Notes: generated by a model from the letters alone, not told the origin. 64,000 bases of DNA from Streptomyces sp. I6 (GCA_003725745.1 RHDP01000001.1:1643501-1707500); one strand, 5' to 3'; shown: positions 1 to 9,596, numbered from the stretch's first letter. Translations and numbers: made by a program.

Positions 1-465
1 GGAAACAAGAGCGAACTGGCGGTCGGCTACTCGACGCTGTACGGCGATTCCGTCGGGGCCTACGGCCCGATCAAGGACGTCTACAAGTCCGCGGTCTTCC
101 GGCTGGCGAGGTGGCGCAACCGGGCTGCCGAGGAGCGCGGACGGACCGCGCCGATCCCCGAGAACTCGATCGCCAAGCCTCCGAGCGCCGAGCTGCGGCC
201 GGGTCAGGTGGACACCGACTCCCTCCCCGACTACGACGTGCTCGACCGGATCCTTGCGCTGTACGTCGACCGCGACCAGGGCAAGGACGCGATCGTGGCG
301 GCGGGCCACGACGAGGAGCTGGTGGCGAGAGTGCTGCGGCTCGTCGACACCGCGGAGTACAAGCGGCGCCAGTACCCGCCGGGCACGAAGATCTCCGCGA
401 AGGGCTTCGGCAAGGACCGCCGGCTGCCGATCACGAACCGCTGGCGCGAGACGACGGCCGGCTGA
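1..465 (+). CDS. nadE: NAD(+) synthetase, C-terminal part
   Basis: The window opens inside this gene. The reading frame from base 1 gives about 154 residues ending at a TGA at 463-465. It begins with GNKSELAVGYSTLYGD, the conserved block of NAD synthetases, followed by a D-S-V-G-A-Y-G-P-I-K-D-V-Y-K segment. The enzyme adenylates nicotinic acid adenine dinucleotide and amidates it to NAD in the cytoplasm. The N-terminal half, with the PP-loop ATP-binding motif, lies outside the window, so it is not possible to say whether a glutaminase domain is fused. The end at R-W-R-E-T-T-A-G looks natural, not truncated. Confidence 0.93.
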   Translation, partial: GNKSELAVGYSTLYGDSVGAYGPIKDVYKSAVFRLARWRNRAAEERGRTAPIPENSIAKPPSAELRPGQVDTDSLPDYDVLDRILALYVDRDQGKDAIVAAGHDEELVARVLRLVDTAEYKRRQYPPGTKISAKGFGKDRRLPITNRWRETTAG

Positions 466-713
466 CACGCATCCGGACCGCGGCCAGCGGCGGTGCGCCG
501 GGCGTTCGCCGGGCCCTTCCCCGCCGGGCCTCCCCCGCCGGGCCTCGTGGGGCCTCCGCGGCCGGCCCCCCTCGCCGGGTCTCCTCCTCGCCCGGGAGAC
601 CCGGGCCCGGCGAGAAGACCCGCGAGGATCCGCGAGAGCCCCGCGAGGGCCGCCGAAGACCACACGAGGACCGGCGAAAGGCCCCGCAAGGGCCCTGCGT
701 GCGGGAACGCCGG

Positions 714-1736
714 TCAGAGCCGGACGCTGGCCGCTATGGGCAGATGGTCGCTGGCGGTGCGCGGCAGCGTCCAGGACGAGATCGGCTCGACCCCCTTCAC
801 CATGATCTGGTCGATCCTGGCCATCGGGAACGACGCCGGCCAGCTGAAGCCGAAGCCGTCACCCGCGGCGCCCTGCGTGGAGCGCATCTGCGAGGTGACC
901 GCGTTCAGGGAGCGGTCGTTCATCGTGCCGTTGAGGTCGCCGAGGAGCACGACCTTCCCCACCGGATCGCGGGCGATCGCCTCGCCCAGCGCGTCGGCGC
1001 TGGTGTCCCGCTGGCTCGCGGTGAAGCCCGCGTTCAACTTGACCCGCACCGAGGGCAGGTGCGCCACGTACACCGAGACGTCGCCGGACGGGGTGGCGAC
1101 GGTGGAGCGCATGGCGCGGACCCAGCCGAGCCGGATGTCGACCGGCCGGGTTTCGCTCATCGGGTACTTGCTCCACAGGCCGACGGTGCCCTGGACGGAG
1201 TGGTAGGGGTACTGGGGCTCAAGCGCCTTCTCGTACACCGGGACCGCGTCGCCGGTCAGCTCCTCCAGGGCGACGACGTCGGCGCCCGAGGCCGCGACCA
1301 TGCGGGCGGTGCCCTCCGGGTCGGTGTTCTCGGCGTTCACGTTGTGCGTGGCGACGGTGAGGTTCCCACCACCGCCCGCCTTGTCCGAAAGGAGTCCGCC
1401 GAAGAGGTTCAGCCACACGACCGCCGGGACGACCAGCGCGACGAGCGCCGTCGCGGAGCGCCGAAGGAGCGCGAGGACCAGCAGCACCGGCACCAGAAGC
1501 CCCAGCCAGGGAAGAAACGTCTCGGTGAGGCTGCCCACGTTGCCGATCCGGTTGGGGATCTGCGCGTGCAGGATCATCAGCAGGCCGGTGGCGACCGCGA
1601 CGGCCGCGACGACGACACCGCGCCGCCAGATGCCGGGATCCCCCCGCCAGGTATCGAGCAGGGCCCGGATCCGGGAACCGGAGCGGGGGGCCTCCGCGCT
1701 GCCGTGTTCCGTCTCCGTCTCGTATGCCTGCCGCAT
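714..1736 (-). CDS. Endonuclease/exonuclease/phosphatase (EEP) family membrane protein
   Basis: This is a protein of about 340 residues. The N-terminal third holds three or four hydrophobic segments, and the C-terminal two thirds are an EEP (exonuclease III/sphingomyelinase-like) domain. The EEP motifs seen are THNVN, ALEEL (metal-binding Glu), LLGDLNGTMND (catalytic D-x-N) and TASDHLPI (catalytic D-H). The topology predicts a metal-dependent phosphoesterase domain outside the membrane. Its substrate is unknown; family members cut nucleic acids, phospholipids or inositol phosphates. The ATG at 1736 was chosen because a GAGGAC sequence sits about 8 bases upstream; an in-frame start 10 codons further upstream lacks a clear site. 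Confidence 0.85.
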   Translation of the reverse strand: MRQAYETETEHGSAEAPRSGSRIRALLDTWRGDPGIWRRGVVVAAVAVATGLLMILHAQIPNRIGNVGSLTETFLPWLGLLVPVLLVLALLRRSATALVALVVPAVVWLNLFGGLLSDKAGGGGNLTVATHNVNAENTDPEGTARMVAASGADVVALEELTGDAVPVYEKALEPQYPYHSVQGTVGLWSKYPMSETRPVDIRLGWVRAMRSTVATPSGDVSVYVAHLPSVRVKLNAGFTASQRDTSADALGEAIARDPVGKVVLLGDLNGTMNDRSLNAVTSQMRSTQGAAGDGFGFSWPASFPMARIDQIMVKGVEPISSWTLPRTASDHLPIAASVRL

Positions 1737-2191
1737 GTGCGTAGTCCTCACTGCCTTGCCGTGCACACCCTGCCCGCCACGAACCCTAGGCGATGCGGGG
1801 GGGTGTTTCCGCCGTACGGGTTCGAGGACGGCCGGCCTCCGCGACAGGTTCCGATCAAGGCCCGTGGCGGCGCGGCTGTGACAGAACGCGCATACTGGCC
1901 GGCGGGGCGGACACCGTGCCGCGGGGCGGCGGAAGCGGGACGGCGCGGAGGCCGGGCGGCCCGGGGCCGGCGTGCGCGGCTGCCGGGCAGCGCGGTAGCC
2001 GGGCAGCGCGGTAGCCGGGCAGCGCGGTAGTCGGTCAGCCGGACGGTACGGACACGGCGGTTCACCCGACGGACGCCCGGAGTGAGGCCGCGCACCCGGC
2101 GGACGCGCCGTCAGCCCCGGCGACGGTGCGTTCGGAGCGATGCTCCGGGCGATGTTGCCGGCGATGTCCAGGGCGCCGCTCGGGGCACTGC
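1737..2191. other. Gene-free stretch with short tandem repeats
   Basis: No convincing coding region is seen between the EEP gene and the end of the TetR gene. Bases about 1976-2035 hold roughly three copies of a 16-base unit built on GGGCAGCGCGGTAGCC. The rest is simple GC-rich sequence that yields long but compositionally odd open frames on both strands. Confidence 0.6.
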
Positions 2192-2863
2192 TCAGGCCGA
2201 TGGCGGCCCGAGGCCCTCCAGTACGGCCGTGACCATGCGTTCCGCGAGATCACCGGGCAGTGGGGCGTCGGGCCGCATCACCGCGCGTACCAGCATCGGG
2301 CCGACGATCAGGTCGTTGAGCAGGTCGATGTCCAGGTCGCCGCGTATCTCCCCGCGGGCGACACCGCGGCGCAGGATCTCCAGCACGGTCGCCCGGCGCG
2401 GGTCGATCACGGTCGCCACATACGCGTCCCACAGTCTGGGGTGGCTCTTCATCTGCGCGCGGACGTTGTACAGCAGCGCCGACGAGCGCTGGGCGAGGCC
2501 GCCGAGGCGGACCGACTCCAGCATCACGACGAGATCGTCGCGGGCTGAGGTGCCGGGCAGGTCGGGGTCCGGCGGCTCGATGTCCCGCAGCACGTCGACG
2601 AACAGCTCCTCCTTGTCGGCCCAGCGCCGGTAGATGGTGGCCTTGCCGACCCCCGCGACGCGGGCGATGCGCTCGATGGAGATGTCGCCCAGCGGCAGCC
2701 CCTCCTCCAGGAGGGCCACCACCGCCTCGCGGATGGACCGCTCCGCCGCCTCGCTCCGGGGCCTGCCGCGGCGCGCGGCACCCGCACCGGCCCCGGGAGC
2801 GGCCAGGGCCTCCGGGCGCCCTCGTGGTCCCGTGCTGCCTGTCACTCCGGTCCCGCTCGTCAC
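2192..2863 (-). CDS. TetR/AcrR family transcriptional regulator
   Basis: This is a regulator of about 223 residues. A basic GRPRSEAAERSI stretch precedes the TetR helix-turn-helix, whose recognition part reads IARVAGVGKATIYRRW and is followed by DKEELF. The C-terminal ligand-binding region is typical of TetR proteins that respond to small hydrophobic compounds. The start is taken at the GTG at 2863, which has GGAGG about 7 bases upstream; an earlier GTG at 2887 is possible. It lies about 190 bases downstream of, and in the same direction as, the DHA2 efflux pump. It is the obvious candidate to bind the palindrome in front of the pump, which is an inference from position. Confidence 0.85.
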   Translation of the reverse strand: MTSGTGVTGSTGPRGRPEALAAPGAGAGAARRGRPRSEAAERSIREAVVALLEEGLPLGDISIERIARVAGVGKATIYRRWADKEELFVDVLRDIEPPDPDLPGTSARDDLVVMLESVRLGGLAQRSSALLYNVRAQMKSHPRLWDAYVATVIDPRRATVLEILRRGVARGEIRGDLDIDLLNDLIVGPMLVRAVMRPDAPLPGDLAERMVTAVLEGLGPPSA

Positions 2864-3056
2864 AGCCGCCTCCACTCCGCCCCGCACTCCCCCTGCACCC
2901 CCTGCACCCCCTGCACCCCCTGCATCACGTACATCCCCTGTGTCCCGCGTGTCCCGTGTGTCCGGCCAAAGGACTCTCGGCCCACCAGGCGGCCGGACGC
3001 CCGACGCGTCTCCCGGGCCGGCCCTCGACGGGTACTCCGATTCTCGCGGACCCCGG
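2864..3056. repeat. Low-complexity spacer with C-rich 9-base repeats
   Basis: The gap between the DHA2 pump and the TetR gene contains four near-perfect copies of CCCCCTGCA (about 2888-2925). A looser run built on TGTCCCGCG follows. No hairpin with a T run is seen, so read-through from the pump gene into tetR is possible. Confidence 0.55.
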
Positions 3057-4675
3057 TCATCCGCGGGTCACACCCGCCGCCGGGCGTTCGTCCGGCACCG
3101 GTGGCGATCCGGTGCCGGACGTACGGCGGCCGGGAAGGTACGTGGCCACCACCACGGCGCCGACCAGCGTCACCGTCGCGGCGCACAGCGCGGCCAGGTG
3201 CATGGCGACGAGGAACGCCTCGTGGGCGGGAGCGATCAGGACCTGTCCGGCCGGGCCGAGGCGTTCGGCGACGGCCAGCGTCGCCTCCAGCGACTCGCCC
3301 GCCGCGTGCCTGGCCTCGTCCGGGACGCCGGGGGCTCGCGCGAGGGTGCTCTCGATCCCGCCCCGGTAGGCGGCGGACAGCAGCGAGCCGAGCACGGCCA
3401 CACCCAGCGCACCGCCGATCTGCCGGAAGGTGTTGTTGATCGCGGAGGCCACGCCCGCCTTCTCCCTCGGCAGGGCCTGCATGACGGTGACCGTGACGGG
3501 CGACATGACGTGCCCCATCCCGGCGCCCTGGACGAAGAACGCGAGCTCCAGCGCCCACAACGGGGTCGAGGCGTCGAAGAAGGCGAAGCAGGCGAGCCCG
3601 GTCGCGATCATCACCATTCCGGCCGTGCAGGTCGCCTTGGCCCCGAACCGGGCCACGGCCAGCCGGGCACGGGGTGCGAACAGCGACTGCGCGACCGCGA
3701 GCGGCAGCACCAGCAGACCGGCCTGGAGCGGGCTGTGGCCGAGCACGCTCTGGAGGTAGAACACCGAGAAGAACGCCACGCCCATCATCGAGAGGAAGGC
3801 CAGCGCGGTCGCGGTGATGGCCGCGGAGAACGCGGGGTTCCTGAAGTAGGAGAAGTCCAGTGCCGGGTGGTCGACGCGGTGCTCGTAGACCACGAACACC
3901 GCCAGCACCGCCAGTCCGCCGACCAGGGGCAGCAGCACGGACCGGTCGGAGAGTGAGGCGAGCTCACCGCCGTGGATGATCCCGTAGACCAGGAGGACGA
4001 GGCCGACGATGGACAGCAGCACGCCGACGGGGTCGATCCGGCCGGGGTCGGGGTCCCGGGAGTCGGGGACCAGCAGGGCCATCGCGGCGAAGCCCACGAT
4101 GACCACGGGCACGTTGACCAGGAAGATCGAGCCCCACCAGAAGTGCTCGAGCAGCAGCCCGCCCGTGAGCGGGCCGAGGGCGATGGCGATGCCCACGCCG
4201 CCAGCCCAGATGCCGATGGCCTTGGGCTGCTCGTCCCGCTCGAAGACGTTCATCAGGACGGCGAGGGTCGCCGGCATCACGAACGCGGCTCCGAGGCCCA
4301 TCACCGCGCGGTAGGCGATGAGCTCGGTGGACGAGCCGGAGAACGCGGCGAGCGCCGAGCCGGCGCCGAACACCGCCATGCCGAAGAGCAGGGTCTTCCT
4401 GCGGCCCGCGCGGTCACCGATCAGCCCGGCCGTGAACAGCAGGGCGGCGAAGACCAGGGTGTAGGAGTTGATGGCCCACTCCAGCTCCGCCTGCGTGGCT
4501 CCGATGCCCACGGGTGCGGGGGAGGCGATGGTCTTGACCGCGACGTTGAGGACCGAGTGGTCCAGCACCATGATGAGCACGGTGAACATCAGCACGGCCA
4601 GAATGAGCCAGCGGCGCCGGTGAACGGCTTCCGGAACCCGGGGTGGGGCGGGGGGTGCGCCGGAGGTGTGGACAT
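3057..4675 (-). CDS. DHA2-family (EmrB/QacA-type) MFS efflux transporter; 5' end frameshifted as sequenced
   Basis: This is a 14-helix drug:proton antiporter of the DHA2 family. Helix 1 contains [10 protein letters not shown], the D-x-x-x-x-N-V-A motif of this class. Motif A appears as [13 protein letters not shown], and motif C-like glycine-rich segments follow. The open frame itself has no usable start codon near helix 1; its only upstream start (GTG at 4763) lies beyond an operator-like palindrome. The ATG at 4675 is ideally placed but is out of frame by one. Adding one base to the six-G run at 4650-4655 joins it and gives [18 protein letters not shown], a normal N-terminus, for a total of 539 residues. 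The gene is therefore annotated from 4675. Regulation is probably by the downstream TetR gene. Confidence 0.85.
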
Positions 4676-4687
4676 GATCGCAGCGTA

Positions 4688-4716
4688 TTTCTATACGGCA
4701 CCGTCTCGTATAGAAA
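4688..4716. promoter_or_regulatory. Palindromic operator upstream of the DHA2 pump
   Basis: The perfect 10-base arms TTTCTATACG (4688-4697) and CGTATAGAAA (4707-4716) are separated by 9 bases. It is the most AT-rich spot in the neighbourhood and lies 12 bases upstream of the ATG at 4675. The size and symmetry fit a TetR dimer-of-dimers site, and TATAGA in one arm resembles a -10 element, so repressor and polymerase would compete. The binding protein is inferred to be the TetR product at 2192-2863. Confidence 0.7.
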
Positions 4717-4859
4717 AGCTGGGCCGTTGGTGTCGGACCGGCCAACCTTGCGGCCGTGTGCACGGGGCCACTTCACGCGGCGGGCGCGGGGATGCCACCA
4801 TGGATGCGGTCCGGGGACGCCGTGAGGGCGCCTCGAGATGACGAAGGAGCCGATCCACC

Positions 4860-5726
4860 ATGACGCTTCAGGCTGCCCAGACACAGCCGTCCGACAGCGG
4901 CGGCAAGGCGCTGTACGGCGGCAAGGGCACGCGCCGCATCTCCGTCCACGACATCGCCGCCGCCAAGGAGCGCGGCGAGAAGTGGCCCATGCTCACCGCC
5001 TACGACGCCATGACGGCGTCCGTCTTCGACGAGGCCGGCATCCCGGTGATGCTGGTCGGTGACTCGATGGGCAACTGCCACCTCGGCTACGACACCACCG
5101 TTCCCGTCACCCTGGACGAGATGGCGATCCTGTCCGCGGCCGTCGTACGGGGCACCAGGCGCGCGCTGATCGTCGGCGACCTCCCCTTCGGCTCGTACCA
5201 GGAGGGGCCCGTCCAGGCGCTGCGATCGGCGACGCGGCTGGTGAAGGAGGCCGGGGTCGGCGCCGTCAAGCTGGAGGGCGGGGAGCGCTCCCTGCCGCAG
5301 ACCGAGATGCTGGTGCAGGCGGGCATCCCGGTCATGTCCCACCTGGGCCTGACCCCGCAGTCGGTCAACACGTTGGGCTACCGGGTGCAGGGCCGCGGCG
5401 ACGAGGCCGCACACCGGCTGCTGCGCGACGCCAAGGCTGCACAGGAAGCGGGTGCCTTCGCCGTGGTCCTCGAACTCGTACCGGCGGAGCTGGCGGCCGA
5501 GGTCACCCGTTCGCTGCACATCCCGACCATCGGTATCGGCGCCGGCCCCGCCACGGACGCCCAGGTCCTCGTCTGGACCGACATGGCGGGTCTGACGGGC
5601 GGCAAGGTCCCCCGCTTCACCAGGCAGTACGCGAATCTGCGGCAGACGCTCGGCGACGCGGCGAAGGCCTTCGCCACGGACGTCGTCGGCGGTGCGTTCC
5701 CGGCCGAGGAGCACACCTTCCACTGA
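4860..5726 (+). CDS. panB: 3-methyl-2-oxobutanoate hydroxymethyltransferase
   Basis: PanB transfers a hydroxymethyl group from methylene-tetrahydrofolate to alpha-ketoisovalerate, giving ketopantoate, the first committed step to pantothenate and CoA. The 288-residue length is normal. Diagnostic blocks are MLTAYDAMTASVFDEAGI, VGDSMGN (metal-binding Asp), LIVGDLPFGSYQ, VKLEGG and VMSHLGLTPQ. A near-consensus GAAGGAG site precedes the ATG at 4860. It stands alone and is followed by a strong hairpin, so it is probably monocistronic. Confidence 0.97.
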   Translation: MTLQAAQTQPSDSGGKALYGGKGTRRISVHDIAAAKERGEKWPMLTAYDAMTASVFDEAGIPVMLVGDSMGNCHLGYDTTVPVTLDEMAILSAAVVRGTRRALIVGDLPFGSYQEGPVQALRSATRLVKEAGVGAVKLEGGERSLPQTEMLVQAGIPVMSHLGLTPQSVNTLGYRVQGRGDEAAHRLLRDAKAAQEAGAFAVVLELVPAELAAEVTRSLHIPTIGIGAGPATDAQVLVWTDMAGLTGGKVPRFTRQYANLRQTLGDAAKAFATDVVGGAFPAEEHTFH

Positions 5727-5734
5727 CCACGTCA

Positions 5735-5771
5735 GGGAGCCGGCACCCGCACGGTACGGGCGCCGGCTCCC
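5735..5771 (+). terminator. Hairpin terminator after panB
   Basis: GGGAGCCGGC at 5735-5744 pairs perfectly with GCCGGCTCCC at 5762-5771, and CCCG/CGGG inside the loop can extend the fold. It starts 8 bases after the panB stop codon. There is no T run, as is usual for actinobacterial terminators. Confidence 0.75.
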
Positions 5772-5978
5772 GCACCCGGCACCACACGCGCGACATGAGC
5801 CACATGAGCCACTGCGGCACCACGGCAGCCCGCCGATCTTCCCCCGTCGGCGGGCTGCCGCCTTTCCGGACGCGGGCGGCCTGGAGGCCGGCCCCGGGGC
5901 GGCTGCCGACAGCGCCCGACGGTAGTCCTCCGCGCGCCGCCGGCAGCCCCGGGGGCCCCCGGGCCGCCGGCACCCTGC

Positions 5979-6635
5979 TCAGACGTCCGTGGTGGCCAGC
6001 TTCGCCGCGAAACCGAGGAACAGTGCACCCGCTCCCGTCGTGAGGCCCGCCGACAGCTTCCGGCGGCGGCGGAACTGTGTGGCGAGGTACGTACCGCCGA
6101 AGATCAACGCGGTGACGTACGCGACGCTGATGACTTGGTAGACGAGTGCGAGCAGCGCGAAGGACAGCGCCGGGTACGCGTACCCGGGATCGACGAACTG
6201 CACGAAGAACGAGATGAAGAACAGGATGGCCTTCGGGTTCAGCACGGTGATCGCCAACGACCGCCGGAACAGTCCCCCGCGCGGCGACGGGTCAGGGGTG
6301 GCTGGGGCATGCTCCGCGGGCTTCTCGTCGCGGCGCCGCCACAGCGCCCACGCCGCCCGGATCATGCCCACGGCGATCCAGGTCAGATAGCCGGCGCCGG
6401 CGTACTTCACGAGGGCGAACAGCAGTTCGTTGGCCTGGAGGAGCGAGGCGAGCCCGGCAGCCGTCGCCACCATGAGCAGGGTCTCGCCCAGGAACACCCC
6501 TGCTGCGGCGCGGTAGCCGGCCCTCGTCCCCAGCCGCGCGGCGACCGACAGCGTGAACAGGGAACTCGGCCCCGGCAGCAGAATGATCAGCAGCGCGCCC
6601 AGCGCATAGGTCAGCGGATTATCCACTCCCAGCAT
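5979..6635 (-). CDS. LysE/RhtB family amino-acid exporter
   Basis: This is a 218-residue membrane protein with about six hydrophobic segments. The N-terminal LLPGPSSLF matches the conserved G-P signature of LysE/RhtB exporters, and TVLNPKAILFFISFF is the second family block (N-P-K). It likely exports an amino acid such as leucine or a related small molecule; the substrate cannot be read from the sequence. The ATG at 6635 is preceded by AGGAGAAGGG. The open frame runs much further upstream, but that part is repeat-derived and not protein-like. Confidence 0.88.
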   Translation of the reverse strand: MLGVDNPLTYALGALLIILLPGPSSLFTLSVAARLGTRAGYRAAAGVFLGETLLMVATAAGLASLLQANELLFALVKYAGAGYLTWIAVGMIRAAWALWRRRDEKPAEHAPATPDPSPRGGLFRRSLAITVLNPKAILFFISFFVQFVDPGYAYPALSFALLALVYQVISVAYVTALIFGGTYLATQFRRRRKLSAGLTTGAGALFLGFAAKLATTDV

Positions 6636-7282
6636 CTCGGCACCCTTCTCCTGGTCCGCCGGGCCCGACGGGCGTTCCCGCTCATGGTGATCCCCCGCAC
6701 GGCCAGGCCGCCGGCGAGGCCCGCGCCGGTCCTCGAAGGAGGTAGGCCGCTGGTGGCCGACCAGTCCATCCCACGCCGGACCGTTCGGCAACGGAATAAG
6801 CCGCGAGGACCCATACGGAGGTCGTCTCCGCTTCGCCGCACATCCTGCCGGGTCCCGGAACGGCAGGGCCGCGGGAGGTGCGGAGGGGCCACCGCCGCTC
6901 GGGAGGGACCGGGAGGGGCCGGAAGCGGGACCGGGAGAGGCCGGAAGCGGGGCCGGGAGAGGCCGGAAGCGGGGCCGGGAGGGGCCGGGAGAGGGGCCCG
7001 GGAGGGGCCGCGCGCGCGATGGCGCAGCCGTCCGCTTCCCCCTTGCGCCGGCCGCGGCCTCCCGCCGGGGTCCGGCCGCGCGGTGGAACCCCTGCCCCGG
7101 CCGGGACGTTACGGCCGTACCGCCTGTACGGTCGGCAGCGGATCCGGCCGCCCCGGACGCCCGATCCCGTACCAGCACGTGCACTACCCGCCGATCGCGT
7201 ACCCGGCCCGCAGTACCCGCCGGCCGCGCACCAGCCCTGAAGTCCCTGAAATACCCACCGACCACGCCCAGGAGCACCCTCG
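6636..7282. repeat. Gene-free stretch with tandem GGGA/CCGGAAGC repeats
   Basis: About 650 bases contain no believable gene. From about 6898 to 7000 a unit close to CCGGGAGAGGCCGGAAGCGGGG recurs four to five times. The repeats keep all frames open and create long spurious frames on both strands. Nothing else was recognised. Confidence 0.6.
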
Positions 7283-8089
7283 ATGACCTCGGCCACCACC
7301 CGTACCAGCGAGCGGAGGATCTCGCCCGTCTTCCTCGGTATCGCCGCGATCGCCGCGGTGACGGGCTGGGCGGTCTGGACGGGCTTCGCGAGCAGCCCCG
7401 GCATCGCGGTGTTCCTGTTCGTGACGGCGGCGTGGATCGTGTCGCTCTGCCTGCACGAGTACGCGCACGCGCGCACCGCACTGCACGGCGGCGACCTCAC
7501 GGTGGGCGCGAAGGGCTATCTGACGCTCAACCCGCTGAAGTACACGCACGCGGTGCTGAGCATCGTGCTGCCCGTCCTCTTCGTGATCATGGGTGGTATC
7601 GGCCTGCCCGGCGGCGCGGTCTTCATCGAGCGGCACCGGATCAGGGGCCGCTGGAAGCACAGCCTGATCTCCGCGGCGGGCCCGCTGACGAACGTCCTGT
7701 TCGCGGTCGTCTGCACGGCACCGTTCTGGCTCGACGCGCTCGAGGGCGTCCCCTTCGGCTTCCGTTTCGCCCTGGCCTTCCTGGCACTGTTGCAGGTCAC
7801 GGCCGCGATCCTGAACTTCCTGCCCGTGCCGGGTCTGGACGGGTACGGGGTCATCGAGCCCTGGCTGTCGAACGGCGTCCGCCGCCAGGTGGAGCCGTTC
7901 GCGCCGTTCGGGCTGCTGGCGGTCTTCGCCGTGCTCTGGATCCCCGGAGTGAACCACGTGTTCTTCGACACGATCTTCGCGCTGATGGACGGGCTCGGGG
8001 TGTCACGGGCGGAGGTCGCCTGCGGCCAGGACCTCTACCGCTTCTGGACCGAGCAGTACCCGCAGTGCACGGCGATGCTGGACCGGTGA
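7283..8089 (+). CDS. Site-2 protease-like (M50) membrane metalloprotease
   Basis: This is a 268-residue polytopic protein with the zinc-protease motif HEYAH (HExxH) inside a membrane segment at about residues 59-63. The second M50 motif, NFLPVPGLDGYG, supplies the third zinc ligand in an N-x-x-P-x-x-x-x-D-G pattern. Such proteases cut substrates within the bilayer; no PDZ or CBS domain is present. The start at 7283 follows the sequence CCAGGAGCACCCTCG. The protein continues about 80 residues past the DG motif with another hydrophobic segment and a cysteine-containing tail. The target is unknown. Confidence 0.9.
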   Translation: MTSATTRTSERRISPVFLGIAAIAAVTGWAVWTGFASSPGIAVFLFVTAAWIVSLCLHEYAHARTALHGGDLTVGAKGYLTLNPLKYTHAVLSIVLPVLFVIMGGIGLPGGAVFIERHRIRGRWKHSLISAAGPLTNVLFAVVCTAPFWLDALEGVPFGFRFALAFLALLQVTAAILNFLPVPGLDGYGVIEPWLSNGVRRQVEPFAPFGLLAVFAVLWIPGVNHVFFDTIFALMDGLGVSRAEVACGQDLYRFWTEQYPQCTAMLDR

Positions 8090-8250
8090 CCGGTGACCGG
8101 TGACCGGTGTCTGCTTGCCCGGTGTCTGCTTGCCCGGCGGCGGTGACCGGAGTCCGTCGTGCGTAGACCCGATGGCCGGTAGCCGGTGACAGTTGTCCGT
8201 GGTCCGTGGTCCGTGGTCCGTGATCCGCGGTCCGTGGTCCGCGGCTCGTT
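8081..8250. repeat. Three short tandem-repeat tracts after the M50 gene
   Basis: GACCGGT is repeated four times at 8081-8108, overlapping the stop codon of the protease gene. A two-copy unit TGTCTGCTTGCCCGG follows. About eight copies of a TCCGTGG/TCCGCGG heptamer occupy roughly 8194-8250. These are typical Streptomyces intergenic minisatellites. Confidence 0.7.
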
Positions 8251-8358
8251 ACCCGGTGGCCGGCAGCCGACGGCGGGTGACCGGCAGCCGGTGGTTCGGC
8301 ATCCGGTGCCGGGCAACCGCCCTCCCGCGCGCCCGCCGGACCGGGCGGGGCCCGGAGC

Positions 8359-8538
8359 TCAGGAGGTCGGTGTCGTCCGCGCCCTGCCGCGGCGGAAGTA
8401 GTAGATCGCCATGTTCGACGACACGCCGGCCATCAGCACCCAGATGATCCCCAGCCAGCTGCCTTCGACGAACGAGACGACCGCCGCGGCGACGGCGAGA
8501 ACGCAGATGACCACGGCGTAGAGGGCGAGGCGGGGCAT
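8359..8538 (-). CDS. Small two-helix membrane protein
   Basis: This is a 59-residue protein starting MPRLALYAVVICVLAV, with two hydrophobic segments (about residues 3-24 and 28-44) and a basic tail, YYFRRGRART. AGGAG sits about 8 bases before the ATG at 8538. Its function is not recognised. It could be a conserved Streptomyces small membrane protein, and it stands alone between repeat-rich gaps. Confidence 0.6.
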   Translation of the reverse strand: MPRLALYAVVICVLAVAAAVVSFVEGSWLGIIWVLMAGVSSNMAIYYFRRGRARTTPTS

Positions 8539-8886
8539 GGGGATCGGCTCCTGTCCGGTCACGGGTGTCGCGGACCAGTGTCCCCCATGCCGCAACGGCG
8601 CCGGATACCCGGCACCCGGCCGGTCCCGCAGCGCACCCGGCCCCCGCTGTCGGCCGGTCGAGCAGCCCGATCAGGCCCGCCGCGTCGCGCACGGCCCGTC
8701 GGCGTCGATGAGGCTCAGAACGCCGCTTGCCCCGCCGCGCCGCGCGCACGGACGGCCCCCGTCCCACCGCGCCGCGCGTGGACGCCCCGTCCCGCCACGC
8801 CGCACGGACGGCCCCCGTCCCACCGCCGGATGCCCGTCCCCGAGGGTGCCACGGCGCCGGGGCGGGCGGACGGGGCCGTGGCGCCC
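8539..8886. other. Gene-free stretch with a 25-base duplicated unit
   Basis: The gap between the small membrane protein and npdG has no supported gene. A unit starting GCACGGACGGCCCCCGTCCC occurs at about 8746 and again at about 8802, separated by a diverged third copy. Each has some self-complementarity (GGACGG and CCGTCC). Confidence 0.5.
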
Positions 8887-9596
8887 TCAGACGTCGGTGA
8901 CGCGCAGGCCCGCGTGCGCCTTGTAGCGGCGGTTCGTCGAGATCAGGTTGGCGACCAGCGACTCGACCTGGTGGGCGTTGCGCAGCCGGCCGGAGAAGAC
9001 CCCGCGCATACCGGGGATACGGCCCGCGAGAGCCTGCACCAGGTCCGTGTCGGCCCGGTCCTCGCCCAGCACCATCACATCCGTGTCGATCTCCTCGATC
9101 GACTCGTCCTGGAGCAGCACCGCGGACAGGTGGTGGAACGCGGCGGTGACCCGGGACTCCGGCAGCAGGGCCGCGGCCTGCTCGGCGGCGCTGCCCTCGG
9201 CCGGCTTCAGCGCGTAGGCGCCCTTCTTGTCGAAGCCGAGCGGGTTCACGCAGTCGACGACCAGCTTCCCGGCGAGTTCGGATCGCAGCGCCTCCAGGGT
9301 CTTGGCGTGCCCGTCCCAGGGCACGGCCACGATCACGACATCGCTGCGCCGCGCGCACTCGGCGTTCTCGGCGCCCTCGATGCCGAGGCCCAGCCCGGCG
9401 GCGGCACTCTCGGCGCGCTCGGCGGCCCGGGAACCGATGACCACCTTCTGCCCGCGCGGGCGAGCCGGTAGGCGAGGCCGCGCCCCTGGTCCCCCGTGCC
9501 GCCGAGGACGCCGACGACCAGCCCGGAGACGTCGGGGAGGTCCCACGGGTCCCTGGCGGCGGGCTTCGGGGCGCTGGCGTTGTCTTGAGAAGTCAT
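8887..9596 (-). CDS. npdG: NADPH-dependent F420 reductase; frameshifted as sequenced
   Basis: NpdG (Fno) exchanges hydride between NADP(H) and coenzyme F420. The N-terminal frame carries the Rossmann nucleotide loop VGVLGGTGDQGRGLAYRLA. The rest lies in the next frame: KVVIGSRAAERAE, DVVIVAVPWDGHAKTLE, VDCVNPLGFDKKGAY and HHLSAVLLQ, all typical of the family. The two frames meet at the three-C run 9451-9453. One added base gives R-A-G-Q-K-V-V-I-G-S, exactly the expected join, and a 236-residue protein of normal length. A true pseudogene cannot be excluded, but the same error pattern recurs elsewhere in the window. Confidence 0.88.

Noticed and set aside
111..2030. Long plus-strand open frame (639 codons) over nadE and the EEP gene
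   Set aside because: It is a shadow frame: arginine/proline-rich, no ribosome site, and it overlaps two genes with clear family motifs.
6898..7000. CRISPR-like regularity of repeats
   Set aside because: Units are directly abutting tandem repeats without unique spacers, and no cas genes are present.
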